The notes under the pieces were generated by a model that was not told the DNA's origin, did not search any database, and saw only the letters and a program-made list of their open reading frames with translations. Shown here piece after piece: positions 1 through 7,397 of a DNA stretch of 24,622 nucleotides. Source of the DNA: Chloroflexota bacterium (lineage in GTDB: Bacteria > Chloroflexota > Ktedonobacteria > Ktedonobacterales > Ktedonobacteraceae); assembly GCA_902812455.1 (NCBI GenBank), contig CADDZH010000080.1:1-24622 (forward strand), in the 5' to 3' direction. Each line of letters opens with the position of its first letter. The stretch's first letter is position 1. The translations under genes and the position numbers were made by a program.

Positions 1-54
1 GCTCACCCTTCATTCGAAGCGTGTAAACTGCCTTGTAGAGGCACTTCATAAGAA

Positions 55-126
55 GCGGGCGGTGAATCTGTGAGTTCCTGCCTTCCAAGCAGGCTGTCGC
101 GGGTTCGAGTCCCGTCTCCCGCTCCA
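55..126 (+). tRNA. tRNA-Gly(UCC), 3' part intact, 5' half degenerate
   Basis: The 3' part is a textbook tRNA. The anticodon stem CCTGC/GCAGG (77-81, 89-93) encloses loop CTTCCAA with anticodon TCC (84-86). The T arm is GCGGG-TTCGAGT-CCCGT (99-115), followed by acceptor strand CTCCCGC, discriminator T and an encoded CCA (124-126). The 5' half does not fit. GCGGGCG pairs with the acceptor with one C:T mismatch, the D stem (GAAT against GAGT) barely pairs, and the D loop is only about 4 nt with no GG. Total length is 72 nt, short for a glycine tRNA carrying CCA. I infer a tRNA whose 5' half was replaced, as happens when an integrating element copies only the 3' end of a tRNA gene. A divergent but functional tRNA is the alternative. 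Confidence 0.6.
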
Positions 127-220
127 CGCCAGCAATCGTCTCTTTGCCAGCCGATGAGAAGCCGCTTGAAGACAAGCAAGCGCTGACAGAGGAAGCAAGG
201 AGACAAAGGAGCACATATTC

Positions 221-445
221 ATGGTAGACGAGCTACGTCACGCCTTTGAATTGGCCCAGCAACAGCCCGAAGAGATGCAGCGCTATCTGGCCGAACTGAT
301 CACGCACGAACTGTCCAGCGAGGAAGTAGCCGTTACTCCCGAACTAGCTACCGAACTCGCCACGGCGCAGGCAGAAATTGCCGCAGGTGAAGTGCGCGAC
401 TATGAAGCCTATTGGCGTGAACGCCGCAAGCGCAAGCAGCACTAG
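221..445 (+). CDS. Small acidic antitoxin of a type II toxin-antitoxin pair
   Basis: This 74-residue protein rich in Glu, Ala and Gln should be almost wholly helical (residues 1-60) and ends in a basic tail, WRERRKRKQH. It would bind and neutralise the toxin encoded directly behind it and probably repress their shared promoter. The AAAGGAG at 205-211 is a good ribosome binding site for this ATG. The stop TAG (443-445) shares its G with the GTG start of the next gene, the usual sign of translational coupling in such pairs. I do not recognise a specific antitoxin DNA-binding fold, so the assignment rests on size, charge and the neighbour. Its place beside a tRNA-Gly remnant fits a genomic island edge. 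Confidence 0.65.
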   Translation: MVDELRHAFELAQQQPEEMQRYLAELITHELSSEEVAVTPELATELATAQAEIAAGEVRDYEAYWRERRKRKQH

Positions 446-702
446 TGCCGTACCGTGTTCTCATTCCCAGACAGGTAGAAAAGCAGCTCGCTGCCTTACC
501 ACAACAGATAACAAGGCGAGTGGAGCAGCATATAGAGGCGCTGCCTGCTGACCCGCGTCCTTTTGGGGTCAAGAAGCCCAAAGGGTATACAGTTACTTAC
601 CGCGTGCGAGTGGAAAGCTACTGGATTATCTATCGCATTGACGACCGTGCGCAAACCGTCACCCTCCTCACTATCGACAACCGCAAAGATGTGTATCGCT
701 AA
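445..702 (+). CDS. RelE/ParE-superfamily toxin
   Basis: This 85-residue basic protein has the RelE/ParE pattern. An N-terminal strand (YRVLIPRQVEKQL) is followed by two helices (about residues 12-37), then beta strands that include YRVRVESYWIIYRID and a C-terminal TLLTIDNRKDVYR. The ending x-x-x-R-x-D-V-Y-R is typical of the family. Members either cleave mRNA at the ribosome (RelE-like) or poison gyrase (ParE-like); the sequence alone does not say which. It starts with GTG, overlapping the antitoxin stop by one base, and has no separate ribosome binding site, so it depends on antitoxin translation. Length is normal and the frame is intact, so it is probably functional. Confidence 0.8.
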   Translation: MPYRVLIPRQVEKQLAALPQQITRRVEQHIEALPADPRPFGVKKPKGYTVTYRVRVESYWIIYRIDDRAQTVTLLTIDNRKDVYR

Positions 703-797
703 ATGACCTCGTGCCCATTTTCCGCAAACGGAATGCCGATCAAGTGCTGGCCGGAATCACCGCTGAGGGGCGGTGTCTGTTCGATCTGTTCTGCCAT
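699..797 (-). CDS. Possible 32-residue small protein, convergent to the toxin
   Basis: A short frame from ATG (795-797) to TAG (699-701) encodes MAEQIEQTPPLSG, then a tail rich in Gly, His and acidic residues, ending GHEVI. An AAGGAGGG lies upstream, though about 15 nt from the start, which is long. A TATACT at about 829-834 on the same strand could be a -10 element. Its stop overlaps the end of the toxin gene by 4 nt. A hairpin CACCGC/GCGGTG (758-775) lies inside it and could instead serve as a transcript end for the toxin gene. No family is recognised and it may not be a gene. Confidence 0.25.
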   Translation of the reverse strand: MAEQIEQTPPLSGDSGQHLIGIPFAENGHEVI

Positions 798-870
798 CTT
801 GGCTGTCTTCTCCCTCCTTTGTTGTAGTCAGTATAGCAGAGGCCGATGAGATCTGCCAGCAGGCATTCCC

Positions 871-1122
871 TTAGGCGAGAAGCGCCTCTAACCAATCGGC
901 AAGCTCGACGAGTTTGAGCTGGCGGGGATGCTCCAAGCGGTCAAAAGGGTCGCTCACGACGATCTGGCGCAGCTCTGCATCTGTGTAGACATCGCTGAAC
1001 ATGCCGTAGAGCAGGTCGAGGAAGCGCTCCAGGTCATCGTGGGTGTAACCGGCCGGGCATGATCCGAAGGTTTTGAGCAGCCGTTTGCGCCTGGTTGGTG
1101 TAAGCCCTTGTGCTCTTCCCAT
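871..1122 (-). CDS. Small hypothetical protein
   Basis: This is an 83-residue frame with a basic N-terminus (TPTRRKRLLKTFG), then a leucine-rich mainly helical stretch with YTHDDLERFLDLLYGMF, and ends in LVELADWLEALLA. The amino-acid make-up looks like a real soluble protein. A TGA stands three codons upstream of the ATG in the same frame, so no longer form is possible. There is no clear ribosome binding site. I do not recognise a family. The nearest genes are a toxin-antitoxin pair on one side and a decayed gene on the other, so it could be an island passenger or itself a fragment. Confidence 0.4.
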   Translation of the reverse strand: MGRAQGLTPTRRKRLLKTFGSCPAGYTHDDLERFLDLLYGMFSDVYTDAELRQIVVSDPFDRLEHPRQLKLVELADWLEALLA

Positions 1123-1474
1123 TGCATATCACGCTCGCCAACGACTGTGAAACCAGGAAGCAACAGGCCAACCTGTGCAGAGGTATGAGAACTCCAGCCA
1201 GAACCTCTCTTTGCAAGCCTCAACGAGACATCGTATTCGCTTCAGGTTGATCGCTCTTGCTTCCATCGGTCTGCCATAGACAGTCCAACCTCGAGAAACC
1301 AGGACAGACGGCTGGCTTCTAGAACAAGTGTACAATATGCTCTTCTCATTTTTCTCGCTTTAGTGGCCGATTTTCTGGGTGACTTCGACCGAGTTTTTGC
1401 GTCACATGTATCCTTTTTTTCTCCAACTTTCCCCTCAGCAACAGATCGCATGACACCTCTCTCCCCACAGAGCA
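1123..1474. other. Stretch without a supported gene
   Basis: Minus-strand frames stay open across parts of this stretch but read as non-coding: many Arg, Ser and Cys residues, no domain pattern and no ribosome binding sites. It lies between the small protein ending at 871 and the truncated gene remnant starting at 1900, and probably includes DNA left after loss of that gene's 3' part. No repeat ends or RNA structures were recognised. Confidence 0.4.
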
Positions 1475-1900
1475 CTGTTTCCTTGTGAGCCAACCTCAAT
1501 CTCATTCTCTCCAGCAAGATGGCCCTCAGGCATTCACCATCCGTTTCAAACTGTGCTTCAGGTGTCCAGGTAGGGGAAATATCAAGGCTTCGCTGGGCAT
1601 CTTCCGCAAGGGTGAAGGTTGCCCCCCACAGATTACGCGCAAGCGTCTCCATTGCCCTGAGATGTGTGCCCAGATAGGCCACACGCCTTGGAGCAAATCC
1701 TTGTGCAGCAAGCGCGTCGGAGAGCTTCATGGCTTGTCGCACCAGATCGGCAGGCGCCATCTCTGGTTCAGCTTCTACGAGCTCCCGCCAGGTTTCAGGC
1801 CCCAGTAGTCTTCCACGAAGGGACTTCCATAGGCGCTCTCAACGGCCCTGCGCAAGCGAAATGCCAGGAAGATATACTCCTGAAGCCATCTTTCGCTCAT
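1475..1900 (-). pseudogene. Frameshifted, truncated remnant of a helical hypothetical protein
   Basis: From ATG at 1898-1900 the protein reads MSERWLQEYIFLAFRLRRA and on to ...VEDYWG, where the frame is lost at the run of four C (plus strand) around 1799-1803. One extra base there would restore YWGPETWRELVEAEPEM, which continues smoothly into the second frame (MAPADLVRQAMKL..., from 1760). That frame keeps a coherent helical character with DISPTWTPEAQFE near its middle, then becomes low-quality, lysine-rich, apparently non-coding sequence from about 1475, although no stop appears until 1242. I see the N-terminal part of a larger protein with one single-base deletion and a lost C-terminus. The style is reminiscent of Chloroflexota hypothetical proteins, but I cannot name the family. 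Confidence 0.5.
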
Positions 1901-2071
1901 ACTCACTCAACGCTTCTTTCCTTTGTCAGAGTGTTTCCACTTCGGACTGCGTTTGACCCACCACTAGCAACTCGTGTTGGGGCAGTGGCAAGCGGATAGA
2001 GCCTTTTTCGTTCTCTAGTTTACCGTCTTCCGATCAGGGTTGCTCTTCTTGCGCTCTTCCATGACAGCATG

Positions 2072-2587
2072 TTATGTCGTAACTATAAGATAAATCGCGA
2101 GCAGAACGCCGATGAGTGTAGCTATGGCAGTCAAAACAACGGGGAAAAGGATACCTGGGTGGTAGCGCTCTCTCTCGAGAGCAGCCCGCCCCTGGAGAAA
2201 ATTGAAGAGTGCGACAATCAACAGGATAAGACCTAACAGCGTCACCGTGATGCCTAACCATTTTGAGTAATGGAGCGTATTGCCCGGGGTTTGACCAACT
2301 TTCAGGCCCAATTCACGCAAGAGTATCCCAAAACGCTCAATGACAAAGCCAAATGCCATCACGGCAATACCTGTGCGGACCCAGGCAAGAAAGGTACGTT
2401 CGTTGGCCAGGTGATCGCTGGCCTTCCTACTGGTGAGTGAGGGCTGTGACAGCTTGGACTGCTTCTGCTCGCCATGGTATGCCTGTGGTTGCTTATTGTC
2501 GCTGGTTTCTGTGTGCTCATCCATCGTATTTACCAGGGTGTGGTTGTGCCACGTACTTAACCGAGGTATTCTTCTCAAGGGACACAT
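2072..2587 (-). CDS. DUF202 family inner-membrane protein (YidH-like)
   Basis: This membrane protein has a charged N-terminal tail and the DUF202 signature DHLANERTFLAWVRTGIAVMAFG. Three membrane segments follow: the signature helix (VRTGIAVMAFGFVIERFGI), WLGITVTLLGLILLIVALFNFLQ, and ILFPVVLTAIATLIGVLLAIYLIV. A short charged loop (GRAALERERYHPG) separates the last two. The family has no settled function. I chose the start at 2587 (MCPLRRIP) because GGAGGG stands 7 nt upstream of it. The start at 2524 (MDEHTETS, 150 residues) has only a weak site but a more natural N-terminus and may be right. An inverted repeat AGGGACA/TGTCCCT (2578-2598) covers the chosen start and could affect translation. 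It stands alone, divergent from the downstream pbp gene. Confidence 0.8.
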   Translation of the reverse strand: MCPLRRIPRLSTWHNHTLVNTMDEHTETSDNKQPQAYHGEQKQSKLSQPSLTSRKASDHLANERTFLAWVRTGIAVMAFGFVIERFGILLRELGLKVGQTPGNTLHYSKWLGITVTLLGLILLIVALFNFLQGRAALERERYHPGILFPVVLTAIATLIGVLLAIYLIVTT

Positions 2588-2846
2588 TTCTTGTCCCTCC
2601 ATCTCTAGATACGCATGACGGACAAAGAAAGTTGGTATGCCGCTCTTCAGGCACCTCTGGCTTCGCTCATGAGGAGGCAAACCTGGACGAGCTACTGACC
2701 GGGATGGCCTCTACCTTTATTCAATTCCCAGCCCCACTCGCCGGTGGAACTTCACCTTGCAATTCAGCTTTAAGATGTTAAATAGGTAAAACTTTTCTCC
2801 AAACCTTTCAAAGCAAAAAGACGAACAATCCGTGTAGGGAAGATAT

Positions 2847-5111
2847 ATGTTGAACCATCATTATCACAATCATCCAACGCAACCAGCAAAACTACCAGAA
2901 CATAGCCGTGCTGCCGCAGCGCAGCGGCTCAGCAATCAGCCGCAAAAGCCTCTGCCGGGACTCTGGTATGATGTTCCCCAGCGCAGCCAGCACCCGGAAG
3001 GGTGGCACCTGCGGCGCTACCTCAAGCGTAAACACCTCCGGCACAGTCATCAGGAGTATGTCAAGGCCGATCGTAGCAGCACACGGTGGGGGCTGCTGCC
3101 CTTAGTTACGATGATACTGATGGTGAGCGTTAGTATTGCGAGCACACTCGCGGCATATACGGCATGGGCGAATGCCGTTAATACACGCTACCTGCACCAG
3201 GTGGTTACCCTGCAAGATATTTTGCCCAAAGATAATCTGAAAATGTACGATGAACACGGCAGATTGATCTATCAAATGGTCGATCAGGGTTTGCAGACAT
3301 CGGAGCCGTTTGCAAACATTTCGCCCAATCTGGCCAATGCCGAGGTGGCGATAGAGGATAAAACCTTCTGGACGAATCCCGGCATCGACATTACCGGTAT
3401 ATTACGTGCTGCACTGCAGAATGTGATGCATAGGCGTATCGTTTCCGGCGGCAGCACCATTACCCAGCAATTAATCAAAAATGTCATCGTCGGCAACCAG
3501 GTAACTCTCACCCGTAAGCTCAAAGAGGTTGTCCTGGCTCCTGAAGCGACGCACTATTATACCAAGCGCGAGATACTGGATATGTACCTCAATACGACCT
3601 ACTATGGTGAAGGGGCGTATGGAGCGGAGGCAGCCGCCTTCATGTATTTTGATCTGCAGGATACGTCAAAGGCGACAGCCGCTCAACAACTGGATATTGC
3701 CCAGTCAGCTATGCTGGCCGGTATCCCCAGCAATCCCGGCATGTTCGACCCATTCCTCCACCCGCGCGCCGCATTGTACCGGGCAGAGGCCGTGCTCACA
3801 GCGATGAGGCGGCAGGGATACATTACTGCTACCCACGAACACGCTGCCATTCTCGAAATGCAGCGGCCCCACTTTTTGCATCATGGTACGGTAAACAATA
3901 CCCTGGCCCCGCATTTCGCCGGGTACGTGCTCAATGAACTGGCGAACCTCTTGCATGTCAGGATTGCTGATCTCGCACGCTCTGGCCTGCTGGTCCAGAC
4001 CACCCTCAATCTGCATCTCCAGAACGAGATTTTGAAGATTGCCCAACAGCATATTGCAGCGCTTGCGGCAACCCACCACGTCACCAATGCAGCGGAAGTC
4101 CTGATCAACTTCCACAGTGGAGCTATCCGCGTGCTGCTAGGAAACGTCAGTCCTAACGACCCAAAGAACGGGCAATTTGATGTGGCAACGCAGGGCTATC
4201 GCCAGCCTGGCTCCTCGTTCAAGCCGTTTGTGTATGCCACAGCCTTTGCAAAGGGCTTGAGTCCGGGGATGCCGGTGCTGGATGCGCCGTACAGCGTTCC
4301 ACTCTGTTGTGGACTGCCACCGTATCGTCCAACGAACTACGATTTGCGGTTTCACGGCCTGGTATCAATACGCACAGCCCTGCAAAACTCGTTGAATGTG
4401 CCGGCCGTCAAGGTGCTGGTGAAGACGGGCGTGCAGGCCTCGCTGCATACAGCCGAGAACATGGGCATTACCAGCTACGAGGGCACACCAAACTATACCA
4501 TGGTGCTCGGCTCGCTGAGCGTTCACCTGCTCGATGAGACATCGGCCTATGGCGTCTTTGCGGATGGCGGTATCCGTATCCCTCCGCACGCCATCAATAG
4601 AGTGACAGATACGCAAGGACATGTAATCTATCACTTTGTCCCCTATGGCAAGCGCGTGATCAGCAAGCAGGTTGCCTTCTTGATGACGAATGTACTGAGC
4701 GATAACAAGGCACGCGCCTACGAATTTGGCCTCTGTAGCTGGCTCTATCTCTACAGCAACACCATGTCGCAATGCTACGCAGGTCATCCTGGCACTGTAC
4801 GTCCTGCCGCCGTCAAGACCGGCACATCGCAGGATTTTAGAGACAACTGGACAGTGGGCTACACAACGGATTATGTCATGGGGGTGTGGGCTGGCAACAA
4901 CGACAACTCGCCCATGCTCTCTGTCGAAGGCGTGACGGGCGCTGGCTACATCTGGCATTACGGGATGCTGTTGGCCGAGCAGGGGCATCCGATCAGGAAC
5001 TTCTCCGTTCCTGGTGGCGTGGTACGACGAACAGTTCACTATCCCGATGGGCTGACGACGACAGACTGGTATATCCAGGGAATGCCTCTCACTAATTGGG
5101 GGCTGGGATAA
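2847..5111 (+). CDS. Bifunctional class A penicillin-binding protein (glycosyltransferase GT51 + transpeptidase)
   Basis: It polymerises lipid II glycan strands and crosslinks the peptides outside the membrane. The 754-residue protein has a basic cytoplasmic tail (1-80) and one membrane anchor (about 84-107). The GT51 domain carries the catalytic Glu in EDKTFW (170-175), GGSTITQQ (201-208), RKLKEVVLA and KREILDMYLN. The penicillin-binding domain carries SSFK (456-459, nucleophile Ser456), SLN (515-517) and KTG (657-659). The usual His in the EDxxFxxHxG region is Asn (WTNPG). All other key residues are present, so it should be active. GGGAAG lies just upstream of the ATG, and a TTGCAA/TAAATA pair around 2756-2783 may be the promoter. 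Its stop almost touches the lgt region, so the two were probably transcribed together. Confidence 0.95.
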   Translation: MLNHHYHNHPTQPAKLPEHSRAAAAQRLSNQPQKPLPGLWYDVPQRSQHPEGWHLRRYLKRKHLRHSHQEYVKADRSSTRWGLLPLVTMILMVSVSIASTLAAYTAWANAVNTRYLHQVVTLQDILPKDNLKMYDEHGRLIYQMVDQGLQTSEPFANISPNLANAEVAIEDKTFWTNPGIDITGILRAALQNVMHRRIVSGGSTITQQLIKNVIVGNQVTLTRKLKEVVLAPEATHYYTKREILDMYLNTTYYGEGAYGAEAAAFMYFDLQDTSKATAAQQLDIAQSAMLAGIPSNPGMFDPFLHPRAALYRAEAVLTAMRRQGYITATHEHAAILEMQRPHFLHHGTVNNTLAPHFAGYVLNELANLLHVRIADLARSGLLVQTTLNLHLQNEILKIAQQHIAALAATHHVTNAAEVLINFHSGAIRVLLGNVSPNDPKNGQFDVATQGYRQPGSSFKPFVYATAFAKGLSPGMPVLDAPYSVPLCCGLPPYRPTNYDLRFHGLVSIRTALQNSLNVPAVKVLVKTGVQASLHTAENMGITSYEGTPNYTMVLGSLSVHLLDETSAYGVFADGGIRIPPHAINRVTDTQGHVIYHFVPYGKRVISKQVAFLMTNVLSDNKARAYEFGLCSWLYLYSNTMSQCYAGHPGTVRPAAVKTGTSQDFRDNWTVGYTTDYVMGVWAGNNDNSPMLSVEGVTGAGYIWHYGMLLAEQGHPIRNFSVPGGVVRRTVHYPDGLTTTDWYIQGMPLTNWGLG

Positions 5112-5118
5112 ATGCTCT

Positions 5119-5963
5119 TTGAGACAGTTTTTCATCCTCTCCTACTATGTGAGACGGGAGAGGGGAGGGCTTGACGTCTACATCAATATCGCCCTGATCA
5201 TCCTGCAGTTCGGTCCGCTTGCGCTGCGCTGGTACGGGTTGATGTACGCCGTGGCCATCCTCGTCGGCCTGTGGGCCATCCGTGGTTACCTGAGGTGTAA
5301 AGGCATCACGCGAGAGCACGTATACCGCAACATCTGTGGTGTATCGGTGGGCGGCTCTACTTCGTGATCCAGCAGCCGGATCTGTACCAGGGCTACCTCT
5401 TGCAACACTGGAACATCATCGCCGTCTGCCAGGGTGGCATGGCCATCTATGGCGCGATCCTCCTGCTCATTGCTACGCTGCTCGGGCGCGCCCATGTCGA
5501 ACGGCTCAACCCGCTGGTACTGCTCGATGCCGGAGCACTCTTCGCGCCAGCCGCTCAAAGCTTTGGCCGCATCGGCAATTTGATCAATGGCAACATCATC
5601 GGCTATCGCACGACGCTCCCTTGGGGAACCGTCTACCAGAATCCGCACAGCTGGGCCTGTCTTACTCCCGCTACCTGCAATGTCCCCGTGCAGCCTGCCG
5701 CCGGCTACGAACTCCTCATCGACGTGATGCTGCTGTTCCTGCTCTTCTTCCTCGCTCGCCGCGTGCGCCGTCCCGGTGTGTTGACAGTGGTCTTTCTGTT
5801 TGGCTACGCGCTGACCCAATTCCTGGTGTTCTTTCAGCGGTGTTCGGAACTCTTGAGCTGTGATGAGGGTAGGGGCGATGCTTGCCATTGCCCACCTGGC
5901 TCAATCCTTCTGCCAGCCGCTGTAGGTATTGAGCGCGGGCGCGATGAATTGGACGGTAATTGA
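5119..5963 (+). pseudogene. lgt: Prolipoprotein diacylglyceryl transferase, split by a frameshift
   Basis: Lgt attaches diacylglycerol to the lipobox Cys of lipoprotein precursors in the membrane. The first part (5119 to about 5333) carries the family's ALRWYGLMYAVAILVG and ends in REHVYRNIC. The rest continues in another frame as GGRLYFVIQQPDLYQGY (from about 5346), then GGMAIYGAILL, the signature GRIGNLINGNIIG, LPWGTVYQNP and further membrane helices. About six residues expected before GGRLYFV are missing, so a small out-of-frame deletion near 5334-5345 is likely. Signature position 151 (E. coli numbering, normally Glu/Asp) is Asn, and the essential-loop His is Tyr, as in some other phyla. 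The start is unclear: TTG 5119 and GTG 5149 are in frame, whereas the SD-like GGGGAGGG (about 5162-5169) stands right before a CTT. It could also be an assembly error. Confidence 0.75.
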
Positions 5964-5967
5964 CCGA

Positions 5968-6008
5968 TTTATCGAGGTGGTTTCGATTGTCGAAACCACC
6001 TCGATAAA
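5968..6008. terminator. Perfect 19-bp hairpin between convergent genes
   Basis: Arms TTTATCGAGGTGGTTTCGA (5968-5986) and its exact complement (5990-6008) are separated by only TTG. It lies 5 nt after the lgt stop and 11 nt beyond the stop of the convergent substrate-binding protein gene, so it probably ends transcripts from both sides. Neither strand shows a classical long T tract after the stem, which makes a purely intrinsic terminator uncertain. An mRNA-stabilising stem is the alternative. Confidence 0.7.
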
Positions 6009-6019
6009 GGGATAGACCT

Positions 6020-7276
6020 CTAGAAGTTCTTCAACTCAGCAGCGGTCACAGTTGTCAAGACATGGATATTGCCGGAAGCGTCCGATTGTACTGCGTCGAA
6101 TCCCCCATAGACGTTGTTGTGGTCGTTAAAGTCCATAGGCCCGCTGGCTCCCTCGTAGTTGATCTTAGTACCAGCCTTCAGATCTTTATAACCGGTCGCG
6201 TAGTCGGTGACTACTGTGCCTGGTGGATTGGCCACATATTTCATTTTCGCGCTGACCGCGTCGCCGTTGCAGGATCCGGCGGCGTCGCAAGCAAGTGCCA
6301 GCACATTCATGCCGTCATAACCGTAGTCAGCAAGCTCTACCGGAGCTGAACCGAACTTGGCCTGGTAAAGCTGGTTAAACTCGGAAGTCCCTGCCCCGCC
6401 TGTCGCACTACCTTGAAGAGAGGTGAGGACTTTAGCGGCTGTGGCAGGCGAGATGGCCTTGATGAAGTCCGAGGAGGCGGTGACATCTGTGCCGATGAAT
6501 GGCAGACCCAGGCCTTTCAACTCCTTGATTTCGCTAAAGATGGTTGCACCTGTCTGGGCGTCGATTTGAGTGAAGACAACCTGCGGGTTGGCAGCGTAGA
6601 GCTGCTCGATCTCGGAGCGATAAGATGACTGATCGGGCACCACGTTGATGTCTGCAACGATGGTGCCACCGTGCCGGGTGAAGGCGTCCTTGACGGGGGC
6701 CTTGAGGGTCTGGGCTGATTCATTGCTACCAAAGAGCAGAGCTGCCCTGGTATATCCTTTGTGGATGGCATAGTAGGCCATAGCGACACCGAGCAGGTTG
6801 TCGGATGGCGTGCTGCGCCAGACGTATTTACTGACGAGATTATCGAGCTGGGTAGTCCCACCAACAATGATATCAGGGATCTTGCTCTGTTGGAGAATGG
6901 GCAAGGCGGCCATCGCTTCAATGGAGGATGGGCCGATGATCAGGTTGACCTGGTCTACACTGATCAGTTTACGCAAGGCAGGGACGGCATCTACAGCATC
7001 GCCACCCGTATCTGCCGTGACAATTTGCACCTGGCGGCCCAGAATGCCGCCGTTTTTATTGATCTGGTCAACGGCGACCTGCACACCTTTGAGAATATCG
7101 GGGCCAATAAAGGCCTCGAATCCACTGAAAGGCCCGATGACACCCACTTTGATAGGTGACGTGCTGCCACTGCCATTACCACTTCCTCCACCGCACGCTG
7201 CCAGGAGAAGGGTTAAGAGAATGAAAGCACTGGTACAGGCTCGTACATACCATGATGTCGTGTACGTTCGTCTCAT
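6020..7276 (-). CDS. livK: Branched-chain-amino-acid-type ABC transporter substrate-binding lipoprotein
   Basis: This is the extracellular receptor of the importer encoded upstream in the same operon. The 418-residue protein begins MRRTYTTSW, has a hydrophobic signal segment (about residues 15-27) and a lipobox LLAAC with Cys28 for lipid attachment. A Gly/Ser linker follows, then the periplasmic-binding type I fold: IKVGVIGPFSGFEAFIGPDILKGVQVAVDQIN, then INKNGGILGRQVQIVTADTGGD, and GPSSIEAMAALP. ATG 7274-7276 was chosen because AAGGAGT lies just upstream and a signal peptide follows at once. The gene is last in the operon, 123 nt after livF, with a stem-loop in the gap. The liv label describes the family; the true ligand is not visible in the sequence and could be an organic acid. 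As a lipoprotein it needs Lgt, whose gene next door is broken. Confidence 0.9.
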   Translation of the reverse strand: MRRTYTTSWYVRACTSAFILLTLLLAACGGGSGNGSGSTSPIKVGVIGPFSGFEAFIGPDILKGVQVAVDQINKNGGILGRQVQIVTADTGGDAVDAVPALRKLISVDQVNLIIGPSSIEAMAALPILQQSKIPDIIVGGTTQLDNLVSKYVWRSTPSDNLLGVAMAYYAIHKGYTRAALLFGSNESAQTLKAPVKDAFTRHGGTIVADINVVPDQSSYRSEIEQLYAANPQVVFTQIDAQTGATIFSEIKELKGLGLPFIGTDVTASSDFIKAISPATAAKVLTSLQGSATGGAGTSEFNQLYQAKFGSAPVELADYGYDGMNVLALACDAAGSCNGDAVSAKMKYVANPPGTVVTDYATGYKDLKAGTKINYEGASGPMDFNDHNNVYGGFDAVQSDASGNIHVLTTVTAAELKNF

Positions 7277-7309
7277 TGTTACTCCTTCCTTGAAAGGGGA
7301 ATGATTATC

Positions 7310-7356
7310 AGGGCAAGCGGCAAGGCTCCATGCCACAGCACCCTGCTCCTTGCCCT
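7310..7356 (-). promoter_or_regulatory. Intergenic stem-loop between livF and livK
   Basis: In the 121-nt gap between livF and the substrate-binding protein gene, AGGGCAAG (7310-7317) and CTTGCCCT (7349-7356) form an 8-bp stem with a 31-nt loop. Transport operons often use such a stem to protect or attenuate mRNA so that the binding protein is made in excess over the membrane parts. That role is inference. No T tract follows, so a full terminator is unlikely. Confidence 0.35.
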
Positions 7357-7397
7357 ACAAAAATGCGCACTCGATTTGTAAAAACCCACGAACGATG

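Noticed and set aside
3..206. Minus-strand open frame containing GAGDGTRTRDSLLGRQ
   Set aside because: This peptide is the antisense of the tRNA-Gly 3' end, a well-known false protein; the tRNA explains it.
1129..1335. Minus-strand frame MEARAINLKRIRCLVEACKERF as a small protein
   Set aside because: No ribosome binding site, odd composition rich in Trp, Cys and Arg, and it overlaps other non-coding-like frames; not enough to call.
2601..2846. A gene in the plus-strand frame MTDKESWYAALQAPLASL before the PBP
   Set aside because: Only 27 codons, no ribosome binding site, no family; the region more likely holds the divergent promoters of the DUF202 and PBP genes.
4365..5135. Long open frame antisense to the PBP gene (256 residues)
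   Set aside because: It mirrors the transpeptidase domain whose motifs are clear on the plus strand; no domain or ribosome binding site of its own.
5112..5174. 20-codon frame MLFETVFHPLLLCETGEGRA overlapping the PBP stop (TAAATG)
   Set aside because: Could be a coupling peptide into lgt, but it lacks a ribosome binding site and any conservation evidence; more likely chance.
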